NCBI GenBank assembly: GCA_958295665.1
Contig: OY282558.1
Location: 460,510,995 to 460,574,994 of the forward strand
DNA: 64,000 nucleotides
Reading direction: 5' to 3'
Source: Tipula vernalis
Lineage: Eukaryota; Arthropoda; Insecta; Diptera; Tipulidae
Shown here: positions 11,227 through 20,406 of the stretch, one piece after another
How positions within the stretch are numbered: position 1 is the first letter of the stretch
How the letters are laid out: each line of letters opens with the position of its first letter
Notes under the pieces: model-generated
Databases searched by the model: none
What the model was told of the DNA's origin: nothing
The model's input: only the letters and a program-made list of their open reading frames with translations
Translations under genes and position numbers: made by a program

Positions 11227-11760
11227 GGTCCTTCGAGCTACTAAACAACCGTGCCTTTGAATATACAGTACATAAAAAAACCAAGTTATGTTATCAAAGT
11301 GGAAAACCTAATCACCTCAATGGAATAATGATTGCGGTAAAAGCTTTATGCGAGCAGACCTCTGCTGAAAAGCTGATCAACAGGACAAAGAGCTTTATTA
11401 AGAAGGATGGATCGCAAAGAAAAACAGTAAAGTGAAGAGTGGCTCATCAGCTAACAACTTTTCTACGATAAATTCTGAACAGTGGATGCCCAAATAAACC
11501 ATACGGAAGCAAAATTACTACAAACAGGTAAAAAAATGTATATAAGAAAACGAAAGATCTAATTCTTGAGACTCAAAAAACAGTAGCGCCAGCCCAATCT
11601 GAGGCAAAAGATGCTAAAACAAAATTTCAGCAACATCACAAAATTTGAAGCTAATAATTTCAACAAACTCTCAACCAACAAAATTAACAAACGTCCCTGA
11701 ACTTGAGAAAGCTTCATCTCAAGAACAGAGTAAAACTATTTACTGTTACATTGATATCAT
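11227..11760 (+). pseudogene. Second BEL/Pao-like leader with decayed gag
   Basis: Begins with the same 12-mer ggtccttcgagc as at 8161, followed by stop-riddled sequence with Lys/Glu-rich pieces (AVKALCEQTSAEKLINRTKS; KDLILETQKTVAPAQSEAKD). Retroelement leader plus gag remnant is the best guess. Confidence 0.3.
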
Positions 11761-11923
11761 ATTTCTGCCAATCTCCAATATTATCTGGGGTATCATGTGT
11801 TTTTAATGCTGTTAACTTTGAGTCACCCTGGCTCATACAACAGTGAGTGGTTAGCTCGTAAAGCAATGTTTTAATAAAGTAACAAAGATTCTAAAGAATG
11901 TTGTAGAATTAAGATTAACTGAC

Positions 11924-12225
11924 AATAGAAATTTGTTTTAATATTTTTTTGTTTACTCCCCAATAATATGTGGGTTCAGTAAAAGATGCTTAAGCAAGTA
12001 TTGATTATTTATGGAATTAGATCAACTTGTCTTTTGATTTATTTGTCAGGAGGAAATATGGTATTAGGGTCGTATTTCATAACTAAGCAAATTAAAGGCC
12101 ACGGCAGCCCTAAGTTTATTTCGTAGCATTGAAAAATTTCCGGCGTTCCCGTGGAAAGGTATATGTGACAAGAACCCACTTATTATTGGGGAGTAAACAA
12201 AAAAATATTAAAAAAAATTTCTTTT
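11924..12225. mobile_element. Inverted-repeat element with about 54-bp arms
   Basis: Left arm 11924-11977 and right arm 12172-12225 are reverse complements with only a few mismatches. They share the core tattattggggagtaaaca as read on the plus strand of the right arm. The 194-bp spacer has no coding capacity. It resembles a MITE or foldback element, but I could not identify a target-site duplication. Confidence 0.7.
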
Positions 12226-12377
12226 TGCTTATAGAAATATTTATTTATTCTTCATTGTTGCCTCTAACTCAAAGTTATTACAACTACTATTATTGTATGT
12301 TTAAACAGTATTCTGGGATACTTTATTTTATTTAATATTGTGTTTTGGACTGAACTATGTATTGAGGAAATTAGGAG

Positions 12378-12713
12378 CAGGGCTGGGATGTTCTAACATC
12401 ACTATTTTCGATATTCGATACGCTTTATGTCTCTTTTTTCATGAACAAAGTTGCCCATTATTTCGCTTCCTCAATTACGCTCATCTATTGCGATCTCAGC
12501 CTATTAGAATAAATTTCTTTCCTCTCCTTTTTCAACATAATCGACAAAGTATCACAAAAAATTTTTGTTGTGATAAAGTGATGAAGAAATAGCAGGCTGA
12601 ATCGAAAATACTTAGACAATAATTGTGAAAGATAATGCGATTTTGTTCTTGAAAAAAGAGACATAAAGCGTATCGAATATCGAAAATAGTGATGTTAGAA
12701 CATCCCAGCCCAG
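12378..12713. mobile_element. hAT-like MITE with about 70-bp terminal inverted repeats
   Basis: Left arm 12380-12449 and right arm 12642-12711 are reverse complements with one mismatch (60 consecutive bases exact from the tip). The left end reads cagggctgggatgttc from 12378 and the right end reads catcccagcccag, which is close to the CAGGG/CCCTG-type ends of hAT elements. The internal part (about 190 bp) has no transposase. I looked for an 8-bp direct repeat outside the tips and did not see a convincing one. Near-perfect arms suggest a fairly recent insertion among much older debris. Confidence 0.75.
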
Positions 12714-13243
12714 GGATAGTACACCTATATTCATAAAATTAAGAGCTATGTATTCCGTTTGATACTCTTTTTATACCGCTTACTGTAATTCTTCACAAAT
12801 AGCACAGTTGTTTCGGTGTATTTTGCTACCTGTTTCACACTAATTTTCGGTCCTTTCGGATGGGATGCTAAGAACACCACTTCAAAACGCTTTTTATATT
12901 TGTACTTGAGATACTTTCATGTGCAACGTACTGTAAGAATGTATAATAGATGTTATCTCAGACGTACATCAAGGATGCATTATTAATTTGCTCACTGTTC
13001 ACACCCCGCTTACTAGATGATCAACTACAGTAAATTTAAAGTGCAATGGCGAAAGAGCATTCTATATTAACAGTAAGGCGACGACTGTATCAAAGTTTAA
13101 GTCAAAGCCAGTGGTATGCTATTTTTCCAAAAAGGCTGTTCATGTCTGTTACATCATGATAACGAAACGTAACGTAAGAAAACTTAACATAAGTAACAAA
13201 AGCAAAAATGCTATCACGTCAAGGTAGTACACTGAATTAACGT
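12714..13243 (+). other. Degenerate sequence upstream of gypsy element B
   Basis: Stop-riddled. A stretch near 13030-13130 (CNGERAFYINSKATTVSKF in one frame) could be a retroelement remnant but is not assignable. Confidence 0.35.
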
Positions 13244-13560
13244 AATATGTTCGTATTGTAAGAAAAAAGATCACTTTGCGAAATATTAATATGGTACAAA
13301 TGGAAAGTTCGAATTCGAATCATGATGGAGAGAAAAATAATTATTTTGTTGGGTACTTAAGACAAATAGTATTAAGAATAATGTATGGTTAGTGGATATA
13401 TATATATAAATCAGAATAAATTAAAGGCTCAAATTGACACTGGAGCCCAGGTCAATATAATATCCACACAGAATTTTTGTAAATTAAAATTGAATCAGTC
13501 GTTAATTAATTATGCGAATAATGCCAAAATTTTTACATTTAGCTGCTGTTGGTCTTAGGT
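13244..13560 (+). pseudogene. Ty3/gypsy nucleocapsid knuckle and protease (element B)
   Basis: About 13246-13287 encodes CSYCKKKDHFAKY followed by a stop. This is a CX2CX4HX4C nucleocapsid zinc knuckle whose last Cys is lost. After about 130 bp, 13415-13510 encodes LKAQIDTGAQVNIISTQNFC, a retroviral-type aspartic protease active site (D-T-G-A) with the flanking hydrophobic block. These mark the gag-protease junction of a gypsy-type element lying in the same orientation as the integrase downstream. Confidence 0.75.
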
Positions 13561-13860
13561 TTAATAAAGAAAAATGTAAATTCACACAGCAAGAAATTTT
13601 ACTTATGTTGGTAATGTGTTTAGTGCGAAAGGAATGTCAGCTGTCTCGAAAAAGGTAGAAGCAATTTTAAAAATGTCGATTTTGATCACCAGTCTTTAGT
13701 CACTTTGTTCAAAAAATCATTGTCTCGCCAACAATTGAGACGTTCAAGCAGAACAATGATTCAAAAATATGATTTACGGGTTCAATATAAACCAGATAAA
13801 CAAATGATAATCGCAGATACGTTGTCACGTACTCCGTTAACAGAACGAACGTAAATGAAT
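13561..13860 (+). pseudogene. Ty3/gypsy RT thumb and RNase H scraps (element B)
   Basis: After the protease the sequence passes to an RT thumb piece (KCKFTQQEILYVGNVFSAKG, then VSKKVEAILKMS), so most of RT is deleted. It then passes to the RNase H/connection piece DHQSLVTLFKKSLS and KYDLRVQYKPDKQMIIADTL, the usual block ending in ADtLSR. Between these last two, residues QQLRRSSR (13729-13755) replace the expected gypsy residues. The same 27 bases occur in the copia remnant at 15255. Confidence 0.75.
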
Positions 13861-15019
13861 TAGACGATGACATTAAAATAAGTATTAATGTGATCTTACA
13901 TAAAATTTTGTTACAGAATGAAGAATTAAAACTGATAAAACATTATTACATGACCAATTGACCAAACTCAAAATACGAAGTAGCGAAAAGCATCAACGCA
14001 TATTACAATATTCGAGATGAAATCCATACAGTAGACGAATTAGTTCCAAAATATGAAAATATTATTATTCCAAGAAGTCTACGAAAAGATATATTAGGCA
14101 AAATACATCAAAGTCATTTAAGTATTGAAAAATGTATTAGATTAGCTAGCAAATTTGTATATTGGCCGAACATGTCAGTGAATATAAAAAATTTGATTCA
14201 ACAGTGTGCAACATGTATGAAGTTTTCGGGTAAAAACACTAAACAACCACATGAAATTCTAGAGTTGCCTTTTTCTAAAGTCGGTGTAGATTTTTTTACA
14301 TTCAAAAGTAATTTTTTTCTAATATTGATTGACTATTATTCGAAATTTGTTGAAATAGCAGAATTATCATCAGGTTATACCGCCTCACAAGTCATTACTA
14401 AATTAAAATCAATATTTGCTAGGTTTGGCATTCCACAAATTTTAATGTCAGATAATGGTCCGCCATTAACGTCTAAAGAATTTTCAGATTTCTTTATTGA
14501 ATGGGTGAAAACAGTCCAAAATATGCTATTTGATGTGACGAAGAACGTAAAGATCCTTATTTAGCATTACTCCATTTGAGAACCACTTTCAATCAAGAAA
14601 GATTTTTGCGCACCTTCAGAATTACTGATGTCAAGACTTTTAAGAACGAAATTGCTAAGTAGTCTTGTCGAAAAGCTTAAACCGAAATTAGGTCACCCAA
14701 AAATATTTGAAGAACACGTAGAAAATATTCAGGAAAAAATGAAAGAACAACACGATAAAGGTGCAAAATGTTTGTTAGCAGACTTGAGTTTGGATCAGTA
14801 TGTGTATTTTCAGAAAGAACCGAATTCCGATCTTATAAAATTTTGTCTGAAGATGATATAGTTTATCGAAGAAACCGTATTCATATTAAGAAACGCGAAG
14901 AAAATAATTCAAACAATAAGAGGCCTCACAGTCCCGAAAAGACAGAGGATTTTGGAACTCAGCCTAAAGTTTACATTACAATGGAATTCGTCAGAAAAAA
15001 ATTTGTCGAAAAGCAGTGA
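13861..15019 (+). pseudogene. Ty3/gypsy integrase (element B), shortened core
   Basis: About 13970-14160 encodes the linker and zinc-binding region: RKDILGKIHQSHLSIEKC and FVYWPNMSVNIKNLIQQCAT (HX3H...CX2C). 14172-14564 continues with the core: VGVDFFTF (first catalytic Asp), IDYYSKFVEIAEL, FGIPQILMSDNGPPLTS (second Asp), then FSDFFIEWVKTVQNM. The second Asp to the candidate Glu is only about 15 residues instead of the usual 35 or so, because the segment before the SNG-E motif is missing. After a stop near 14564 the C-terminal region continues in other frames: APSELLMSRLLRTKL, IKEKM-like EHVENIQEKMKEQHDKGAKC, YVYFQKEPNSD and DIVYRRNRIHIKK. Confidence 0.88.
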
Positions 15020-15179
15020 GCGTTACACCGTACGAATTATAGCTTAATAGAGATCAGACCTAGTTGATCTGCGCGAATTTGGAGCAAAAGTTGTCAAAGT
15101 TGGCGTTTGTTGGATACGAATTTGGAACAATAGGTCGTCTCCTTGAAGTCGAACTAAATCAAATAAAAATTAATCGGTC
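15020..15179 (+). other. Spacer between gypsy B and copia remnants
   Basis: Non-coding. Could be a fragment of a gypsy 3' end or LTR; no repeat partner seen. Confidence 0.35.
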
Positions 15180-15740
15180 TATTAAAATGTATTACTAGGA
15201 CCCCTCCGAGGGGTATCCTCAAGTAAAGTTGGACAATCTACAAGTGAGTCTCCGCAACAATTGAGACGTTCAAGCAGAACACATTTTAGTGAACCGTCCG
15301 TTTGATTGATATAAGAAATTAATAAAGCAACGGTCGAGACCGTAAATAAAGAAGAAGTCATTTTGGTATTCAGACCACTTATTTTAATGGAAATCTTTAG
15401 CAAGATGTCTACATGAAGTAACTTAAAGATTACGTCAAAGGTAACGAATATATAGTTTGCAACCTTGTTAAGAACCTTTATAGTCTGAAACAGGGAGCAA
15501 ATGAATGGAATCGATGTTTTGATCGAGTAATGAAAATGAATGGGGAACAATGGTATATGCTTGTTCAACAAGTATGATTATAAAGATGTAATTTATATTT
15601 CAAATCACGTAAAGGATATTCTTGCTGCATCAACAAAACAGAAAACGTTGTTTGATTTTCAGAAGGAAATTAACGCAGATTTTTCCATCAAGAATCTCGG
15701 AAATTTACGGAACAGGAACAAAAGCAATAATGAATGTGAA
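15180..15740 (+). pseudogene. Ty1/copia pol fragment (linker and RT)
   Basis: 15200-15300 encodes QQLRRSSRTHFSEPSV, the Ser/Arg-rich linker typical of copia pol between integrase and RT. About 15415-15540 encodes YVKGNEYIVCNLVKNLYSLK and QGANEWNRCFDRVM, matching the copia RT motif V..L.ksLYGLKQ.pr.W...fd. 15575-15715 continues with YISNHVKDILAASTKQKTLF, where the catalytic YVDD is altered to HVKD, then ADFSIKNLGNLRN (usual fkm.dlG.l...LG). The fragment is about 180 codons long and frame-broken. Confidence 0.82.
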
Positions 15741-16875
15741 AGAATAGAGACAATACCAAAAAATATGGGATATACAGGATATGACTTCCGAACTTTTCAG
15801 TACACAAGAGATGAGTGTAAGAGAACCGAGAATAAGTGACTGGGTTGAAGTGAAAAAAATTAAGTGCTACGAAAGATTTTAAACTTTTATTAGCATAAAG
15901 TTTTATTCTTTGTGTAAGTACTACGACCGCATTTATATTTTCGGACATTCAACATGATATCCCAAATCAAAACAAATCGAAATTTTTAATTGATTCTTTT
16001 CTACAAAATCAAATCTCTAATCTTTAGACGTGTTTTTTGTTTTCCTTTTAAATTGAAATCTATGTCAATCCCTCTTTTATGGAACGTTGCCCCTAAATGG
16101 CTAATCTATATAACTATGCTTCCTTGAGTTTTAATGGAACAATATTTTTAATTTTATATTTACTAATCTAAATTTTTATTCAATTAAAAATTAGAAATTT
16201 ATTATATTTTGTATAAATAATAATTTCTATTTGTTATAAGTACCTAAAAGAAGAGGAAATATTTTGTTTTATAATTTTATTATTCTATATAAGTACCAAA
16301 GATAATACTTGTATTTAATAAAATAGAATGACCAAAAAATGTATTTGTGTTCACATAAAAAATTTAAGGAAATATTGTGGATTTGATTTATAAAACTGTT
16401 TGCAGTAATTTAACAAATTAGATGTGGTTTAGTAACTGTAACTATTGGAAGACAATTTAAATAAATAAATAAATAAAGGCACATATAATTAATAAAAGTA
16501 CTATTATTAGGAACCAATTAAAAACGTAACACACAAACAAAAAGGACAAAAGAAATAAAGAAATAAATTTCCACAATTTTCAATTAAATTTTTTATGAAA
16601 ATTTTATTTTATCGCGATCATTTAAAAATTATTTTATTATCATGCAGAAATAAAAGGCATCACTAAAAGGCGCGCTAAAATAGTAAATAGTAACGATTAT
16701 CAAATTGCATTTTAAAATTAGTGTACACACAAAACCATTCATTTACGCCTTCTATAAATAAACATCAAAACTAAATGTGTCTAGGCTTAACGGTTGAATT
16801 TTTAACGATTTTGTAATTAAATATTTAAATTGCGATTTGACATAAATTATTGTTTAATAAACAATTAAAATAAAT
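15741..16875. other. AT-rich intergenic sequence downstream of Nadsyn
   Basis: No coding sequence. Contains a short AAAT tandem run at about 16458-16476 and poly(A)/poly(T) tracts. Confidence 0.6.
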
Positions 16876-16902
16876 AAAAAAAAAAAAAAGATTATCTTTA
16901 TT
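16876..16902 (-). terminator. Nadsyn poly(A) signal overlapping the stop codon
   Basis: On the minus strand the stop TAA (16904-16902) runs directly into AATAAA, the hexamer occupying 16902-16897. A long U-rich stretch follows downstream (A-run on the plus strand at about 16876-16889), as expected for a downstream cleavage element. If used, the 3' UTR would be only about 10-25 nt. Use of another hexamer further downstream cannot be excluded. Confidence 0.5.
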
Positions 16903-19467
16903 TACACAGGAACTCCAGTACGATCTTTAATTTTTCCCATCACATTCGCTTGACTTTTGCTGTGGCCCTTGTGCTGCTTGGCTAGGTCATGCGCTGAAAA
17001 CGACATTTGGGACAAATGCTTCGCCTCTTTTTGCGTGTGTTTGCGATGCAGCGACGTATCTTTTTCGTGTTCGATAATTTTTGTATTTTTCTCATTTGTG
17101 ATTGTCGTTGAGATGCGATCGAGTTCATCGTCGATTGCTTTAAATTGCCAACTCCAGTTGGCGCGATATAGGAAGGGACGATGATCAAAACGATTATCAT
17201 CGGGACTATAGGATTCGGCATGATACGCTGGTGTTAGCACGGTCATTTTATGACGATTAATTGCGTAGCAGCGGAAAAAATGTTTCACTTTATCCGCCAC
17301 CTCTTTGGCAGTGCACGCATCTTTCCATGTTGCAACTAGTTTACAAAACATGCTGTACGGACCACAGTATGCTTGTTTTCGTAGTCGTCCAAATTCACTC
17401 AGCTCAGAGTACGTCATTCCCATGTCTTGCTCATCGGTTTGAACAATTTGTCCGTCGACTAGCGGTTCTAGTTCGGCGGTTGGCGGAGCCGAAATAATTT
17501 CTGCTAATACCGGAACGTTAAATTTATCTTTGGCAAATCGTAAAAATTTTCGTAAATCCGTTTTAGAAATTCCACCAATTGGGTTCACGTCCGCGCTCGA
17601 ACAATCATATTTTGTCATATAGCCTCGAAGTGATTCATCCACATTTGCTGATCCGAGTACAAGTAGCCCGCCCGGCCGATTACGCACCCACAACATGAGT
17701 TGGGCGAATAAATATGACAGTACCATTCGTAGTCGGGCCTGGATATTTTGTAGCGCTAAATTTTGTCGGGCGCATCCACCTTGTGTTCGGAATTTCGGTG
17801 AAAGTCCCGTGACTGCATTAAAAATTGAAAGTACGGCTTGAACTGCGAGATCAATGTTTAATTCGATGTGATAGCATCCCAGTTGGCTGGCTAGTTTATT
17901 TGCACGCTGCTTTGTCTCTGAACTAGAATTTGTGCTGCCCATATAGCATGTAACTAGCAGGCGGTTACATAGAGCCGTGGCTTGTGTTGGCGTGTACTCG
18001 GGATCGGCTAATATCTTGCGTACATCATGTAGCACTTGAGAATCTCCACTTTCGATCGCTTGGACTACGAGGCGACACATCGAGTGAACTATTGTGGCAG
18101 TGCTGCTGCTATCCACACCACCACTGAGCGGTAAAAAGAATCCTCCTTGCCCTGAGCGACGGAGATAATCCCACAGCCAGCAAGCAGGTCCTAGCGCAAT
18201 CTCCTCTTCGGGCGTATGATAAATCCATTGCAACGGTCGATTAGTCGGTGTGTAAATATCATTCTTTGTCGACAATTCAAAATCAACTGATACTCTTGGA
18301 TAAGTAGGTGTTGATGCTGCGGTCGTGCTACGCGATCGATGCGATATCCGATATGAGCGAATATCCTCTAAATCGATTGTGGCTATTGTCACTTCAACGT
18401 CCTGCAGCGAAAATTGTTTAGCACGCGAAATTATATCGCCATTAAGTGCGATGGCCGAGCACCCATTGAAATAAACTCGCTGCCCATCACATCCTCGTAA
18501 ATTACTAAATAAATAAGCACCACCCGCTTTAAAACTAGCATTTCGAATTAGATCCGTTGTAATATGTGCTTTCCTTAGCTGCATATAGCTACCCGAGGAA
18601 TTTGAAATAATTTCTACGCCACTCAATGACATATCGATATGGGTACTCTTCGGATTCCAGAGCTCTTCGCAAATCTCATATCCGATACACGTGTCGCGAG
18701 TTGCGATTACGGCATCACCAAAAGGCACTGTAGTTTGACCCGTATAAGATGCGATCATACGTGGTAAGTAAAAATCGTCGGTTTGTAAAGTCTAAAATTG
18801 AAAGGGTAGCCCATAGTTTAGAAATTACTAATACAGCGAACTATCTCTGCTATCGACAAACTTACTTTGGTCCACGGTGTAAACCATCGTGTTTCACGAT
18901 AATTCCCATCATCACAATTTGCCATTTTTGGTCGGATGAGTAAAATTTTCTTATTAAAATAGACAACCCGGCAATTGTATGCCACATTCCTGTGCTGCAC
19001 CGGCATGCCAACATCAATCAACATATTATCGCTGAGCGGTGAGCTCATCAATTCGAGTAGCACTTCCCATGAATGTAGGAACGTGTCTGGCTCGTGAAAA
19101 TGATCCTCACAACTGTATCCACTGAAATGAGATATGTTTAGATAATTTAGAGACGGTTTCATTCAACATTTGAAAACAATTTGGGATTAGACTAGTGCTA
19201 TCAGACTTAAACTAATTTTGTAAGGAAATGATATTTGAATAAAATCATACGGTGCTCATTCCAGTGTTTATCATCACTGCGAGGTTACATTTAAGACTAT
19301 ACATAAAATCATGGCACTCACCAAATTTCTAATTCGGGCCCCGTGCGATATGTCGCCCCCATTTCTTTCGCCTCCAATATAGATTCCATAATCCGTGTCA
19401 TATTGCCCTCGAAATCTAGAGCCCATTGATTTAGTGTTGACACAGCAACGGTCACCTTTCTGCCCAT
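16902..19467 (-). CDS. Nadsyn: Glutamine-dependent NAD+ synthetase, three coding exons
   Basis: Makes NAD+ from nicotinic acid adenine dinucleotide using ATP and glutamine, the last step of the de novo and Preiss-Handler routes, in the cytosol. I assemble coding exons 19467-19322, 19121-18866 and 18791-16902. The introns are 200 bp (GTGAGT...TTTCAG) and 74 bp (GTAAGT...TTTTAG), and the phases agree (codon split TG|T gives Cys49; the second junction is between codons). The product is 763 residues. Residues 1 to about 290 are the glutaminase (nitrilase-fold) domain with the full Glu45-Lys114-Cys175 triad (GPELEI, LIRPKMA, EICEELW). The synthetase domain follows, with the ATP PP-loop SGGVDS at 357-362, then [15 protein letters not shown] and [20 protein letters not shown]. 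Start ATG at 19467-19465 begins [20 protein letters not shown], the normal family N-terminus. A likely splice acceptor 15 bp upstream (about 19483) suggests a 5' UTR intron. The last about 55 residues are a Lys/His/Ser-rich extension beyond the mammalian enzyme. No defects seen, so the gene appears functional. Confidence 0.97.
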
Positions 19468-19482
19468 TTTTCTGATTTTCCT

Positions 19483-20386
19483 CTGCAATGAAAACACAGA
19501 ACCATCACACTTTTTTAATTATCCAAATTTTCATGTTAATTAAACAAAAATTAAAATAAATATTTTCTACCATACTCTATTTGTACTTGTCTCACACAAT
19601 CAATCAACAGCACTGTGAGTTAAAAGTATAATTTTGGAAATTCCATGGCAAGTGGAAAATTGCAAAAACAAACAGAACACACAAAATATGCATACGAATG
19701 TAGAGAAAAACGCGTGATGGCTGTAAAAGTGCGCGACGAGGAGGTCAGCAATTTTATTGAATTAATTTTATGGTTTGTTGTCATGACAAAATACAACAAC
19801 AATGTGCTTATACATATTTTCTCAATTTTTCTTTTCCATTTATAAATTCTGTTTTTATGAATGGATTATCCTCGAATCGAATCGATACAGAAATTTGATT
19901 AGAAAATGTATTTGAATTCAAGTTTTTATTTTATTTTGAAATACTCGGATTAAAGTTCAGAATTTACACAAACCTCTTTGCGAATTATTGTCTTACTAAC
20001 AAATCTAAGTACCATAACACTTAACAAAAACACCTTACTTGCACGACGTTTACGTTAATTCTAACCTTTAAAAAAATGAAAAATTATTTATGTCATTCCT
20101 CACGTGAATTTTTATTTACTTGGAGAAATGGGGAAGGTGTTCGTGTTATTTCCATACAGTCATTAACGCGATTATTTTAAATCCTTTGCCAACCCTCGGT
20201 TCACATATTAAAGGGGAAAACTCCTTAAGCTTCTCTTGACAGAATGAGCTAAGTACCCACAAATTACATAGAAACGAACATAGAAACATTTTAGCGCACT
20301 TATGTATATAACGGTGTAAAATTTGAATATGGAAAATCATGTTCAAATTGTGCCAATTTTTTTGTTTTTACTTTCTGTCGTTAGTA
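19483..20386. other. Intergenic, putative Nadsyn 5' region
   Basis: Contains the presumed 5' UTR intron and promoter of Nadsyn on the minus strand, but I could not identify a transcription start. An ORF at 19645-19845 on the plus strand has no recognisable features. Confidence 0.4.
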
Positions 20387-20406
20387 TTAGGTTAGGTTAG
20401 GTTAGG
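20387..20406. repeat. Four TTAGG units at LINE 3' end
   Basis: Exactly four tandem ttagg units on the plus strand (cctaa on the LINE coding strand), followed by ttgg. They lie about 75 bp past the LINE stop codon, where a 3' tail is expected. Confidence 0.85.

Noticed and set aside
12338..12592. 84-codon ORF covering the MITE left arm
   Set aside because: It crosses the border of the inverted-repeat element and encodes no motif. Fortuitous.
19645..19845. 66-codon plus-strand ORF upstream of Nadsyn
   Set aside because: No recognisable domain or initiation context and its second half is AT-driven. It probably overlaps the Nadsyn promoter or 5' UTR intron.
20387..20406. Interstitial telomere
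   Set aside because: Only four units, placed exactly at a LINE 3' end, so a LINE tail is the simpler explanation.
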